A DNA stretch of 37,292 nt, taken from an uncultured Ruminococcus sp. (GTDB lineage: Bacteria > Bacillota > Clostridia > Oscillospirales > Ruminococcaceae). The translations under genes and the position numbers were made by a program. How positions within the stretch are numbered: the stretch's first letter is position 1; each line of letters opens with the position of its first letter. Where the stretch lies: positions 1 to 37,292 of the forward strand of contig CAMZZN010000024.1 in NCBI GenBank assembly GCA_947345935.1. The letters are read 5' to 3'. The notes under the pieces were generated by a model, which worked only from the letters and a program-made list of their open reading frames with translations, was not told the DNA's origin and made no database searches. Below, in pieces: positions 7,610 to 15,639 of the stretch.

Positions 7610-8002
7610 ATGGCTAATCATATAAAAATACCTAAAGACCTCGATAATATCCGTGAAAAGTTCATGTTCAAATTGACGAAACGTCAGTGCCTTTGCTTTG
7701 CGATAGCTTTTATATTAGGAATCCCGGTATATTTTCTTGTGAAAAAACACGGAATCGAACTTGGCATCATTGCTATGGGATTCACGGCAGCTCCGGCTAT
7801 TATATGCGGAATATACAAGAAAAACGGTCTTACCTTTGAAAAGCATTTCAAATTTATGATAAGGTTTCTCAAAAGACCTAAGCTTCGGTTATATAAAAGC
7901 GAAAATATCTACGAGCTGATCGAAAAACAAATCGAGATCGACAAGCTCAGAAAACGATTGTCCGGAGGGGTATACATTAATTATGAAAAAAGAAAAAAAT
8001 AA
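7610..8002 (+). CDS. prgI: PrgI family protein (VirB3-like T4SS subunit)
   Basis: A 130-residue protein with the PrgI layout: a short soluble N-terminus (IPKDLDNIREKFMFKLTKRQ), two membrane segments (~25-45 and ~49-69), and a basic C-terminal part ending in a helix. PrgI/VirB3 proteins sit next to, and interact with, the VirB4 ATPase, and here the 3' end overlaps the virB4 start by 20 bases, suggesting translational coupling. AAGGAGGT (7595-7602) fixes the ATG at 7610 rather than a longer upstream reading frame. Confidence 0.87.
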   Translation: MANHIKIPKDLDNIREKFMFKLTKRQCLCFAIAFILGIPVYFLVKKHGIELGIIAMGFTAAPAIICGIYKKNGLTFEKHFKFMIRFLKRPKLRLYKSENIYELIEKQIEIDKLRKRLSGGVYINYEKRKK

Positions 8003-10349
8003 CGTATCGCTGGTAAAGGTTCAATTGTCAAAAAAGGAACGGAAGCAGATCGAAGCTCGTCTGAACAAGCTGCTTAAAAAGGAATATTCCGTACAGACGA
8101 CTATTCCATATCTGGAAATGTTCAAAGACGGTATATGTCAGGTAACTGAGAATTATTATACAAAGACGATCCGTTTTTCCGACATTGACTATCAGCTTGT
8201 TGACTATGACAGCGCAGGAAAAATCTTCGATGATTACTGCCGCATTCTGAATTATTTTGATGAGAAAATAAAATTTCAGCTCACATTTGAAAATCAAACC
8301 ATAGATATAAACACCTTACTGAAAGAAATTGATATTCCTGAACAGGATGACAAATTCAATGAAATACGAAAAGAATATGCCGATATGCTCAAAAAGCAGC
8401 TTATCGAAGGCAATAACGGCAAAACAGTATATAAATATCTGACATTCGGAACAGAAGCAAATTCCTACAAACGAGCTAAAAATAGGCTCGATAATATCGC
8501 TAACGAGATTATAAATCAGTTCAAGGCTATGGATGTTACGGCAGTTGCGCTTAACGGCGAAGAACGTCTGAAAGCTCTGCATAAATCCCTTAATCCATTC
8601 AGTGACGATGAGTTTATTTTCGACTGGAAATACAGAGCTACCGCCGGGTTATCCACTAAGGATTTCATAGCTCCGCCATCCATGAAGTTCCGGAAGCGTA
8701 ACTTCGACATAGGAAACGCAAAGGGCAGAGTAACTGTAATGCAGATTCTTGCCGGAGAATTATCCGATAGAATTCTTAACGAACTTTTTGAATCGGACGA
8801 GCTTTTCTGCGTAAATATTCACGTCAAGCCATACGATCAGACTGAAGCTCTCAAATTTATCCGTTTAAAGTTGACGGCAGTTGAAGCTATGAAAATTGAC
8901 GAGCAGAAAAAAGCTGCACGTTCCGGTTATGATACCGATATTCTTCCGCCTCAGATTCCTATGTATATTGACGAATTGAAGTCGATGCTTGAAGATCTGA
9001 ACTCAAAGGACGAACGGTTATTTATAATCACGCTGACTATCCGTCATTACGCACAGTCAGGCAAGGAGCTTGATCTACAGAGCGAACGTCTCAAACGTAT
9101 CGCAAATAAAAACAACTGCAAGATAATTCCGCTCGATAATCAGCAGGAAGAAGCTCTCGGCTCGTCGCTAATTCTTGGCAATAATCAGATAGAAATATCG
9201 AGAATTATAACGACCTCGGCAACAGCTGCATTTTTTCCGTTCACAACAAGAGAACTGTTTGAAAAAGGAACATATTACGGACTTAATTCCTTATCTCACA
9301 ACATGATAATGTGCGACAGGAAAAGTCTGAAAAACCCTAACGGATTATTTCTCGGAACTCCGGGTGCAGGAAAGTCAATGTCCGTAAAGCGTGAGATCCT
9401 CGATATTTACCTGAAAACACAGGACGATATAATCATATGTGATCCGGAGGGAGAATATTTTCCGCTTGTATCGGCTCTTGACGGTCAGGTTATCGAGATC
9501 TCGTCAGACAGTATGCAGCATATCAATCCTATGGATATCGAGCTTGACAGTCAGGAGGGCGATCCGATAGCAATTAAATCTGATTTTATCATTTCACTCT
9601 GCGAAATAATAATAGGCGGCACAGGACTTGAACCTACGGAGAAATCCGTCATAGATAAATGCGTAAGAAGTATTTATACACAGTTTGCAAAAAATCCTAT
9701 TGAAGCCAATATGCCTACATTATACGATCTTTACACGGAGTTGAAAGCTGCCGGAGATATTGCAGATCGTGTGGCTACTTCCCTCGATCTTTATGTAACC
9801 GGTTCGCATAACGTATTCAATCATACAACTAACGTAAATCTTGACAACAGAATCGTCTGCTTCGATATCAAAAAGCTTGGAACGCAGCTTAAAAAAGTCG
9901 GAATGCTCATAGTTCAGGAAATGGTCTGGAACAGGGTATCTACAAACAGAGGATTGCAGAAGTCAACTCGTTATTACATAGACGAATTCCACTTGCTGCT
10001 AAAGGAAATACAGACCGCAAAATATTCAGCGGAGATCTGGAAAAGATTCCGTAAATGGGGCGGTATTCCGACCGGAATTACACAGAACGTTAAAGATCTT
10101 CTCAGCTCGTCAGAGATTGAGAACATTTTTGACAACTCTGATTTTATATATCTTCTGAATCAGAGTGCAGGAGACCGTGAGATACTTGCCGAAAAGCTGC
10201 ATTTATCGGAAAGTCAGCTGAAATACGTTACAAATGTTGAACCGGGAAACGGAATTATTATTTACAACAATGTAAAGCTGCCGTTTACAGACCGCATTGA
10301 ATCCGATACAAAGATGTACAAGCTTATGACCACAAAATTAGGCGAATAG
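7983..10349 (+). CDS. virB4: VirB4-like conjugation ATPase (CD1110 type)
   Basis: A 788-residue T4SS ATPase that powers channel assembly and substrate transfer. The N-terminal half (~1-400) is the CagE/TrbE-like part. The RecA-like domain has Walker A GTPGAGKS (458-465), a conserved DPEGEY block just after it, and Walker B YYIDEFHLLL with D667/E668. It ends with the GGIPTGITQNVKDLL and NQSAGDRE-type motifs of VirB4. Length is normal for the family and no motif is missing. GGAGGGG precedes the ATG at 7983. The next gene starts 12 bases after the stop. Confidence 0.93.
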   Translation: MKKEKNNVSLVKVQLSKKERKQIEARLNKLLKKEYSVQTTIPYLEMFKDGICQVTENYYTKTIRFSDIDYQLVDYDSAGKIFDDYCRILNYFDEKIKFQLTFENQTIDINTLLKEIDIPEQDDKFNEIRKEYADMLKKQLIEGNNGKTVYKYLTFGTEANSYKRAKNRLDNIANEIINQFKAMDVTAVALNGEERLKALHKSLNPFSDDEFIFDWKYRATAGLSTKDFIAPPSMKFRKRNFDIGNAKGRVTVMQILAGELSDRILNELFESDELFCVNIHVKPYDQTEALKFIRLKLTAVEAMKIDEQKKAARSGYDTDILPPQIPMYIDELKSMLEDLNSKDERLFIITLTIRHYAQSGKELDLQSERLKRIANKNNCKIIPLDNQQEEALGSSLILGNNQIEISRIITTSATAAFFPFTTRELFEKGTYYGLNSLSHNMIMCDRKSLKNPNGLFLGTPGAGKSMSVKREILDIYLKTQDDIIICDPEGEYFPLVSALDGQVIEISSDSMQHINPMDIELDSQEGDPIAIKSDFIISLCEIIIGGTGLEPTEKSVIDKCVRSIYTQFAKNPIEANMPTLYDLYTELKAAGDIADRVATSLDLYVTGSHNVFNHTTNVNLDNRIVCFDIKKLGTQLKKVGMLIVQEMVWNRVSTNRGLQKSTRYYIDEFHLLLKEIQTAKYSAEIWKRFRKWGGIPTGITQNVKDLLSSSEIENIFDNSDFIYLLNQSAGDREILAEKLHLSESQLKYVTNVEPGNGIIIYNNVKLPFTDRIESDTKMYKLMTTKLGE

Positions 10350-10361
10350 GCGGTGATATAA

Positions 10362-13300
10362 GTGGATGTAAGCAAGAAAACGCTGCATAAAATTCACTCC
10401 CGCAGAAAACTTATTGAAAAAACCAATAACAGGCTGCAAAAGTCTGAAAGGGCGTATAATCGTTATCAGAGCAAAAAAGAACATCTTGGTGGCGAAAAAA
10501 AGCCTTTGCTGTTAAAAAGGATCTACAATAAAGCGTCAAAGCCCTATGAGCTGCAATATCATATTACCCGAACGACCGATGATAAAGGAAATACCGTGTA
10601 TAAACAGGGATTCAGAATTGCTGAAAGCTCCGGATATTCCAATCGTCAGCGTGGCGTTCTTCACAAGATAGACAGTTTCCGAAAAAATAATATTTACTCT
10701 GATGTAAGCGGTCTGAAAATGATTCCACATATTGCCGCTCATTCACGTCCTGCAAAATTTGTAAGAAATGTTGGAAGATTCGTCGCACATACTCCTGTCG
10801 GCAGCACAGTAAATAAAATTTCTGATACAAAGGTCGGTCATGGAGTTTCCAAAACTCTTAGATACAGCGGAAATGCGGTATACAAAGCTGCATCCGTAAC
10901 AGCCGAAGGAACTTTCAGGACAGGTCTTGCCGCTGAATCGGGACTTTTGACCGTAAAAGACAGCATTCAGAGACGTTCCAGGGCTGCGCTCGATTCAAAA
11001 GTCCGGCAGGAAGCTCAGGGAGACGGTGAAAAATCCGGAGTATTACTGGCTTCAAATACTTTGGCAGCAAGCAAAGGTCTTGTGAAGCATCTTCATGATA
11101 AACGGCATTATAAGCCTTTGCAGAAAAATCTCAATAAGCGTATAAGAGTATCAGGAAACATCTCCGAAAAAAACAAGCATATTGTCAGATCACAGAATAA
11201 GCAGTTTATTAAATCCGCTGTTATAAGCGAACGTTTCCGCAGAAAAACAGGAAGAGACAAACCGCAGAGCGGCAATGTTCAATATGTTCTTACAAAAAAG
11301 AAAAAATCAAAGCTGATATATAAAGCCGAAAAAAAGGAATATAAAAAATTTAAAAAAGTTTTTGAGCAGTCTCCTGATGACGTTCTGAGCAAGGAACTTC
11401 ATATTAAAAAAATGAATATGAAAGGTTCAAAAAATGCCTATAAATATGAGAAAATCGGCGGTAAACTCAACAAGCTGCAAAACAGAAAGAATAAAAAACA
11501 AAAAAAATTGTATAAGCTTAAAAACCGTCCTTTAGCGTTAAAAGCTGCCGTTGGTATTTCTACTAATATTAAAGGGTCTCTGAGAAATCAGGCAATGAAA
11601 GAGGGCGCAGCGGATAACGACGCAGTCATGGCTATGGACAAAATGTGTACGCTCGCACGGAGAAAACCTAAATTACAGCGAAAGGAATCCTCCCTGAATA
11701 AAAAGCTGAATCGTTACAGCAGCCGTGAAAGAAAATATCATAAAAAATCGGCTAAAAAGAAGAAAAAAGCTTCTCAAAGAAAAAATCCGAATTTCAATGC
11801 GCAAAAGGTTTATAAAGAATATGCGGCAAAAAAAGCAAAGCGTGCCGTCAGGAGAAAAAAAGCGTCTAAATTCGGGCTTGCTGTTATGGCATTTCTTACG
11901 CCGATCATGATTCTGCCGTTAATTCTTGTATCCTGTCTCGGCATTTTTGCAAATCCCGGCAGCTTCGGATTTGTTACAGGGTATTACGGAGCAAAAGAAG
12001 AAAATCTCACAAAAGCTTCTGAGTATTACCAGAAACTTGCCTATGATATGAACAAATATGTTCTGACCGTTCCGGACGAGTGGAAAAACAGGACGTCTGA
12101 TCTTCATATTCCCTCCGATTATACCGATGATCCCACAAGATTTGTTTTCGGAAATTCAGACCGTCTTGCAAGTGATACCACTTACGACTATGACAAGCAT
12201 AAGCTGTATTCATATCTTTGCGCTTTTCTGCTCACCAAGGATGACGAGGGCAGCATCAAAAACTGGAAATTCAACGATGAGACAAAAAAAGTTATAGAAA
12301 ATCTTTTCTTTGACGAATATGAATTCAATGCTTTATATGATAATACGTCTCATTGGGAATTGAGAAACGAATTTGACTGGTCGGGATATTATCTGTATGA
12401 AAACTGCGGATGGAACGGGACTTACGGATATATTAATGTGACATATCCGGATGCGCTTCCTGTTCATAATGTCACAAACGAAAATACCCTGTTTTTTAAC
12501 GTGGAAAACGGCGAGATCCTCGATTACAATAACAACTATGCCGCAACAGGATGGTATTTGCAAAATCAATATTATAACACAAACGATTCAGCCGGAAACA
12601 CGTATGACGGTTGGTATAACGGTGAAGAATGCACATATGGAATATATAATGAAAACGGCGTACTTACCATTCCGTTTCCTTATGTTATATATGATGAAAA
12701 CTGGTTCAGCGTAATACAAAGGTACGACAGAATCAATGAATGTACACTTTATTATACAGTAAACCGTAAAAAATCCTTTGACGAAGCCATTAAGGATTCT
12801 CTCATGGCGCTTGAAGCCGGAGAAAGTCTTTACAGCTACTATATGACGTTATCAACAGATACCGAACCCCGGTATTACGGTATGCATCAGGTCGGAACAT
12901 CGCCTGTTTATTACGGTTACGTGGGACTTCTTGAAAATAATCTTATCGGTCACGGCTTCGGCTGGGAAATGAAGAACTGGAATGAGCAAGACTGTTCGTT
13001 CAATACAAACGGCAAGGAACATTCCGGAATCAGCATTATTCAGAACAGCAGCTCGGATGTCTACGCTATGGTAAACGGTACGATAGCGTATGTCGGCGAT
13101 AATTTCTTTGTACTTAGTGGCATGGACAAAGACCGTGATTTTTATGTAAAGCTTATGGTTGTTTACTGCAATGTTGATACGTCGGGATTAAGCGAGGGGC
13201 AGACGGTGCAAAAAGGCGAGGTCATATCTCACGTCAATAATCGGCGTCAGGAAATGGAATATTTGAATATGTTAAATCTTACATTACTGGCATATGAGGA

Positions 13301-13460
13301 TAATTATATTAATCTGATTGACAATGATTTCGGCTATGACTACCTTAATATCACCTGCTATAACGCTTACGTTACTACTCCGACTGATGTTCCCTCAATC
13401 ATTGATCCCGAAATAATATTGTCATTATCAAATAAAGGAGAAACCAGTGAAACAGAATGA
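10362..13460 (+). CDS. CD1108-like transfer protein with degenerate M23/LytM domain
   Basis: A 1032-residue membrane protein. Residues 1-~500 are very basic (Lys/Arg-rich) and cytoplasmic. One membrane segment lies at ~506-530. The rest is outside the cell and Tyr/Asn/Asp-rich. Residues ~870-990 follow the LytM/M23 fold (a VYAMVNGTIAYVGDN strand pair, then V..GQ.V..GEVISHV). However, the zinc ligands are not there: the first motif reads H887-S-G-I-S instead of H-x-G-x-D, and no H-x-H follows. Wall hydrolases are standard in this operon position, so this looks like a wall-binding or scaffolding variant rather than an active peptidase. Start is GTG at 10362 after GGCGGTGAT. The 3' end overlaps the next gene by 14 bases. 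Confidence 0.7.
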   Translation: MDVSKKTLHKIHSRRKLIEKTNNRLQKSERAYNRYQSKKEHLGGEKKPLLLKRIYNKASKPYELQYHITRTTDDKGNTVYKQGFRIAESSGYSNRQRGVLHKIDSFRKNNIYSDVSGLKMIPHIAAHSRPAKFVRNVGRFVAHTPVGSTVNKISDTKVGHGVSKTLRYSGNAVYKAASVTAEGTFRTGLAAESGLLTVKDSIQRRSRAALDSKVRQEAQGDGEKSGVLLASNTLAASKGLVKHLHDKRHYKPLQKNLNKRIRVSGNISEKNKHIVRSQNKQFIKSAVISERFRRKTGRDKPQSGNVQYVLTKKKKSKLIYKAEKKEYKKFKKVFEQSPDDVLSKELHIKKMNMKGSKNAYKYEKIGGKLNKLQNRKNKKQKKLYKLKNRPLALKAAVGISTNIKGSLRNQAMKEGAADNDAVMAMDKMCTLARRKPKLQRKESSLNKKLNRYSSRERKYHKKSAKKKKKASQRKNPNFNAQKVYKEYAAKKAKRAVRRKKASKFGLAVMAFLTPIMILPLILVSCLGIFANPGSFGFVTGYYGAKEENLTKASEYYQKLAYDMNKYVLTVPDEWKNRTSDLHIPSDYTDDPTRFVFGNSDRLASDTTYDYDKHKLYSYLCAFLLTKDDEGSIKNWKFNDETKKVIENLFFDEYEFNALYDNTSHWELRNEFDWSGYYLYENCGWNGTYGYINVTYPDALPVHNVTNENTLFFNVENGEILDYNNNYAATGWYLQNQYYNTNDSAGNTYDGWYNGEECTYGIYNENGVLTIPFPYVIYDENWFSVIQRYDRINECTLYYTVNRKKSFDEAIKDSLMALEAGESLYSYYMTLSTDTEPRYYGMHQVGTSPVYYGYVGLLENNLIGHGFGWEMKNWNEQDCSFNTNGKEHSGISIIQNSSSDVYAMVNGTIAYVGDNFFVLSGMDKDRDFYVKLMVVYCNVDTSGLSEGQTVQKGEVISHVNNRRQEMEYLNMLNLTLLAYEDNYINLIDNDFGYDYLNITCYNAYVTTPTDVPSIIDPEIILSLSNKGETSETE

Positions 13461-13725
13461 ATATGAAGCTCTGATCGCTCAGAATACTGAGAAAATCCAG
13501 AAAAAAGAAGCTCAGATAAAAAAGTTTCAGAACGAGATCAGAGAGCTTAAAGCGAAAAATGCACAGCTTCAGGACGATCTGCTGCTGTATCAGGTTAAAA
13601 ACCAGATTGCCGGAAAGGACATAACCAAACTTATCATGATAAGTCAGCTTATAGATGAAAGCGGTCTTTCCGACAGCGATTTAAAAGAATTTTTTTCAAA
13701 AGGAGAAGTAAAAAATGAGGATTAA
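13447..13725 (+). CDS. DUF4315 family coiled-coil protein
   Basis: A 92-residue protein. Residues ~5-50 form a charged coiled coil (heptads of Ile/Leu/Lys), followed by [11 protein letters not shown] and a short acidic tail. Pattern, size and place between the CD1108-like and DUF4366 genes match DUF4315. It starts with GTG at 13447, 14 bases inside the upstream gene, with AAAGGAG in front. It overlaps the next gene by 11 bases, so the three are translationally coupled. Biochemical role is unknown. Confidence 0.8.
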   Translation: MKQNEYEALIAQNTEKIQKKEAQIKKFQNEIRELKAKNAQLQDDLLLYQVKNQIAGKDITKLIMISQLIDESGLSDSDLKEFFSKGEVKNED

Positions 13726-14509
13726 ATCAATAGCTGCTGCATTATCAGCGGCACTTATTCTTGCGGCAAACTGCACATCTATGATATGCAATGCCGCTCC
13801 GGAAGAAACCACATCAGCAGTTACGTCGGGAGAAGCATCGACCACAGCGGTAACGACTGCCGATCAGGATGTTCCCGATACGACTGTTGACTGGCAGCAG
13901 CTTCAGGACGATTATCAGGAGACGATCCAAAAGGAATTGGACGAGCAGAAAAAAGCTGAAGGCAATAAAACTTCTGACGATTATTACAGTGATCCATACT
14001 ACGATACGGACGGTAACGCTTCGCTTATTGATTCAAAGGCGTACAAGGTCATTTTTTCAAGCACAGAGCTGCTTTTTACTGCGGTAACAACAAAAGATGG
14101 TCACGTTTTCTACATCATTATCGACTATGCAGACGAGGACGGCGAGGACAACGTGTATTTTCTGAACAAGGTTGACGATTTCGACCTTTATTCGCTGCTA
14201 AACAATGGCGGCAGCAATAATTCTGGCAGCAGCAGCGGTTCTTCAGGCGAAAACAAGAATACTGTTGAAGAATACATATCACAAAGCTCTACAACAACCA
14301 AGAACAGCGAAGATTCTGAAACAACATCAACTGCTGCCGCTTCATCAGGAAGCGGTTCAGGCAAACTTAAGCTGTTTTTGATTTTAGCTCTTGTTATTGG
14401 AATCGGTGCGGCAGGCTTTATTATCCCTAAATTCCTGAATAAACCGAAAAAGAATAATATCGAGTATGAGGACGATGAGCTTGACGAGGTCAGCGAGGAC
14501 GGTGAATAA
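13715..14509 (+). CDS. CD1107/DUF4366 family surface protein
   Basis: A 264-residue protein with a signal peptide (~1-28, cleavage near C-N-A-A). A Thr/Ser/Glu-rich stalk follows, then a folded part (~105-165), a Ser/Gly-rich stretch, a membrane segment at ~218-238 and a very acidic cytoplasmic tail. This is the DUF4366 (CD1107) layout at the end of the transfer operon. It is anchored at the surface and probably part of the mating apparatus; the precise role is not known. Residues ~64-90 are closely similar, also at the DNA level, to part of the lipoprotein at 32784-33893. Last gene of the transfer operon before the inserted modules. Confidence 0.8.
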   Translation: MRIKSIAAALSAALILAANCTSMICNAAPEETTSAVTSGEASTTAVTTADQDVPDTTVDWQQLQDDYQETIQKELDEQKKAEGNKTSDDYYSDPYYDTDGNASLIDSKAYKVIFSSTELLFTAVTTKDGHVFYIIIDYADEDGEDNVYFLNKVDDFDLYSLLNNGGSNNSGSSSGSSGENKNTVEEYISQSSTTTKNSEDSETTSTAAASSGSGSGKLKLFLILALVIGIGAAGFIIPKFLNKPKKNNIEYEDDELDEVSEDGE

Positions 14510-14515
14510 AAATAT

Positions 14516-14535
14516 CCGCCCTGTATTAAGGGCGG
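14516..14535 (-). terminator. Terminator between the transfer operon and the TA block
   Basis: A 7-bp stem CCGCCCT/AGGGCGG with a 6-nt loop. On the minus strand it is followed by ATATTTTTATTC, so it best serves the toxin-antitoxin transcript coming from the right. On the plus strand there is no T-run, but the hairpin may still act on the transfer operon. Confidence 0.6.
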
Positions 14536-14546
14536 AATATCTATAC

Positions 14547-14563
14547 TGTGTCATGGTGACACA
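14547..14563. repeat. Boundary palindrome, copy 1
   Basis: TGTGTCATGGTGACACA: 17 bases, one mismatch from the TGTGTCAC-n-GTGACACA consensus. It lies in the convergent gap between the end of the transfer operon and vapB. Confidence 0.8.
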
Positions 14564-14582
14564 AAGGTGTCAATAAGATGTT

Positions 14583-14822
14583 TCATAATGTTTTCCTTTC
14601 AGACTGGATCTCATTATTATGACGTGATTCAACAGCAGCGAAATAATCGTCTGTAAAGCCGTTGATTCCCTCCATAAATGTTTCCCATGCCTTGTCTTTA
14701 GGTACGTGTATTACCGAATCGCCTAATTTCTGATCGTAAACCTCAGAACCGTTAAAGCGGATCTCTTTAGGCAGTCTGACTGCTTGACTGTTGCCGTTTG
14801 TAAATAATTTGGCTGTTAACAT
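14583..14822 (-). CDS. vapB: VapB/AbrB-type antitoxin, no VapC partner
   Basis: A 79-residue protein. The N-terminal SpoVT/AbrB swapped-hairpin domain reads LFTNGNSQAVRLPKEIRF, the VapB signature. Residues ~45-79 would be the toxin-binding tail. AGGAGGTAG precedes the ATG at 14822. No PIN-domain VapC follows; the gene is closed by the boundary palindrome and a terminator. It lies 76 bases after higA on the same strand and is probably co-transcribed with higBA. It may be a decayed VapBC module, an anti-addiction antitoxin against a chromosomal VapC, or part of a three-gene TA unit. Confidence 0.75.
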   Translation of the reverse strand: MLTAKLFTNGNSQAVRLPKEIRFNGSEVYDQKLGDSVIHVPKDKAWETFMEGINGFTDDYFAAVESRHNNEIQSERKTL

Positions 14823-14898
14823 ACAGACTACCTCCTATATACTTGGTCAAGTGGAATATTTTAAAAATTCGTCCTTATTTTCATACGAGACAATAAAA

Positions 14899-15210
14899 TC
14901 ACCTTGATAAAAGATTATATTTCTCAGGTATCTGTGGATCTGATTTAAGAAGCGACAGCATACGCCTTGCTGTTCCTGACGGTGTATTAGTACCGGATTC
15001 CCATGCTTCTACGGTTTTAACAGAAACTCCCATAACGGCTGCAAAAATCACCTGTGTCATATCGAGAGACTGGCGAATATTTTTAATGTCACTGCTCTCA
15101 ATGTCAGGCAACGGAGCAACGGAAAGCGTGACAACTTTTGCTTTGATATTTCCCTTTTCATAGTCAACAGCTTCGTTTAAGCCTTGAATAATGCTCTCAT
15201 AAATATTCAT
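14899..15210 (-). CDS. higA: HigA-like antitoxin (XRE helix-turn-helix)
   Basis: A 103-residue protein. Residues ~45-95 form an XRE helix-turn-helix (SLDMTQVIFAAVMGVSVKTVEAWE, then GT..P.G.A.RML), as in HigA/RelB-type antitoxins encoded after their toxin. An ATG at 15216 overlaps the toxin stop codon, but the RBS AGGAG sits only 1-2 bases before it. The ATG at 15210 has the proper spacing, so I use it. It would neutralise the toxin at 15213-15554 and repress their shared promoter, whose palindromic operator is at 15582-15598. Confidence 0.83.
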   Translation of the reverse strand: MNIYESIIQGLNEAVDYEKGNIKAKVVTLSVAPLPDIESSDIKNIRQSLDMTQVIFAAVMGVSVKTVEAWESGTNTPSGTARRMLSLLKSDPQIPEKYNLLSR

Positions 15211-15212
15211 AA

Positions 15213-15554
15213 TCATTCTCCTCTCAACTTGTTTTCGAGATTTTCAATTAACTTTTTAATTGCATTTCGTTCTGCCGGAGATAAATTATCCTTTTCGTTT
15301 TTTGGATATGCGGTAATAAGGAAAATTTTTTCATAAACCGCAAAATCTACATAAACAACTCTTGCACTTCCGCTTTTGCCACGATTTTCAAAGGAAAAAC
15401 GAACTTTTCTAAGACCTCCAGTACCTTGCATAACATCGCCGATTTTTGGGTTATCAAGCAATTCGTATTGAAGCCGTTTTAAGTCATTGTCAGTCAATCC
15501 CATTTTTGCCCATTGCTTTTCAAATTCGGGAAGCATTATAAATAACCTTGTCAA
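15213..15554 (-). CDS. higB: HigB/RelE-like toxin
   Basis: A 113-residue RelE/ParE-superfamily toxin: a helical N-terminus (LTDNDLKRLQYELLDNP), then GGLRKVRFSF and KSGSARVVYVDF strands, and a C-terminal helix-strand with FLITAYPKNEKDNLSPAER. Family members cleave mRNA at the ribosome. The start is TTG at 15554: GAGGGGG lies 7 bases upstream, while the internal ATG at 15536 has no good RBS. Toxin-before-antitoxin order is the HigBA arrangement. A near-perfect promoter lies directly upstream. Confidence 0.83.
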   Translation of the reverse strand: MTRLFIMLPEFEKQWAKMGLTDNDLKRLQYELLDNPKIGDVMQGTGGLRKVRFSFENRGKSGSARVVYVDFAVYEKIFLITAYPKNEKDNLSPAERNAIKKLIENLENKLRGE

Positions 15555-15576
15555 TGGTATTCCCCCTCACATTTAT

Positions 15577-15605
15577 ATTATACCCTATTAAATAGGGTTT
15601 GTCAA
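15577..15605 (-). promoter_or_regulatory. Consensus higBA promoter with operator in the spacer
   Basis: On the minus strand: TTGACA (15605-15600), a 17-base spacer and TATAAT (15582-15577), exactly the sigma-A consensus. The spacer is filled by a perfect palindrome, ACCCTATT-A-AATAGGGT (15582-15598). The operator lies between the two promoter boxes, so bound HigA-HigB would shut the promoter completely. Confidence 0.9.
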
Positions 15606-15639
15606 TAGAAAACTTAATAATCTGAAAGGATATGATAAT

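Noticed and set aside
13869..14087. Alternative frame within the DUF4366 gene
   Set aside because: Arg/Thr-rich shadow of the real, signal-peptide-bearing protein; no RBS.
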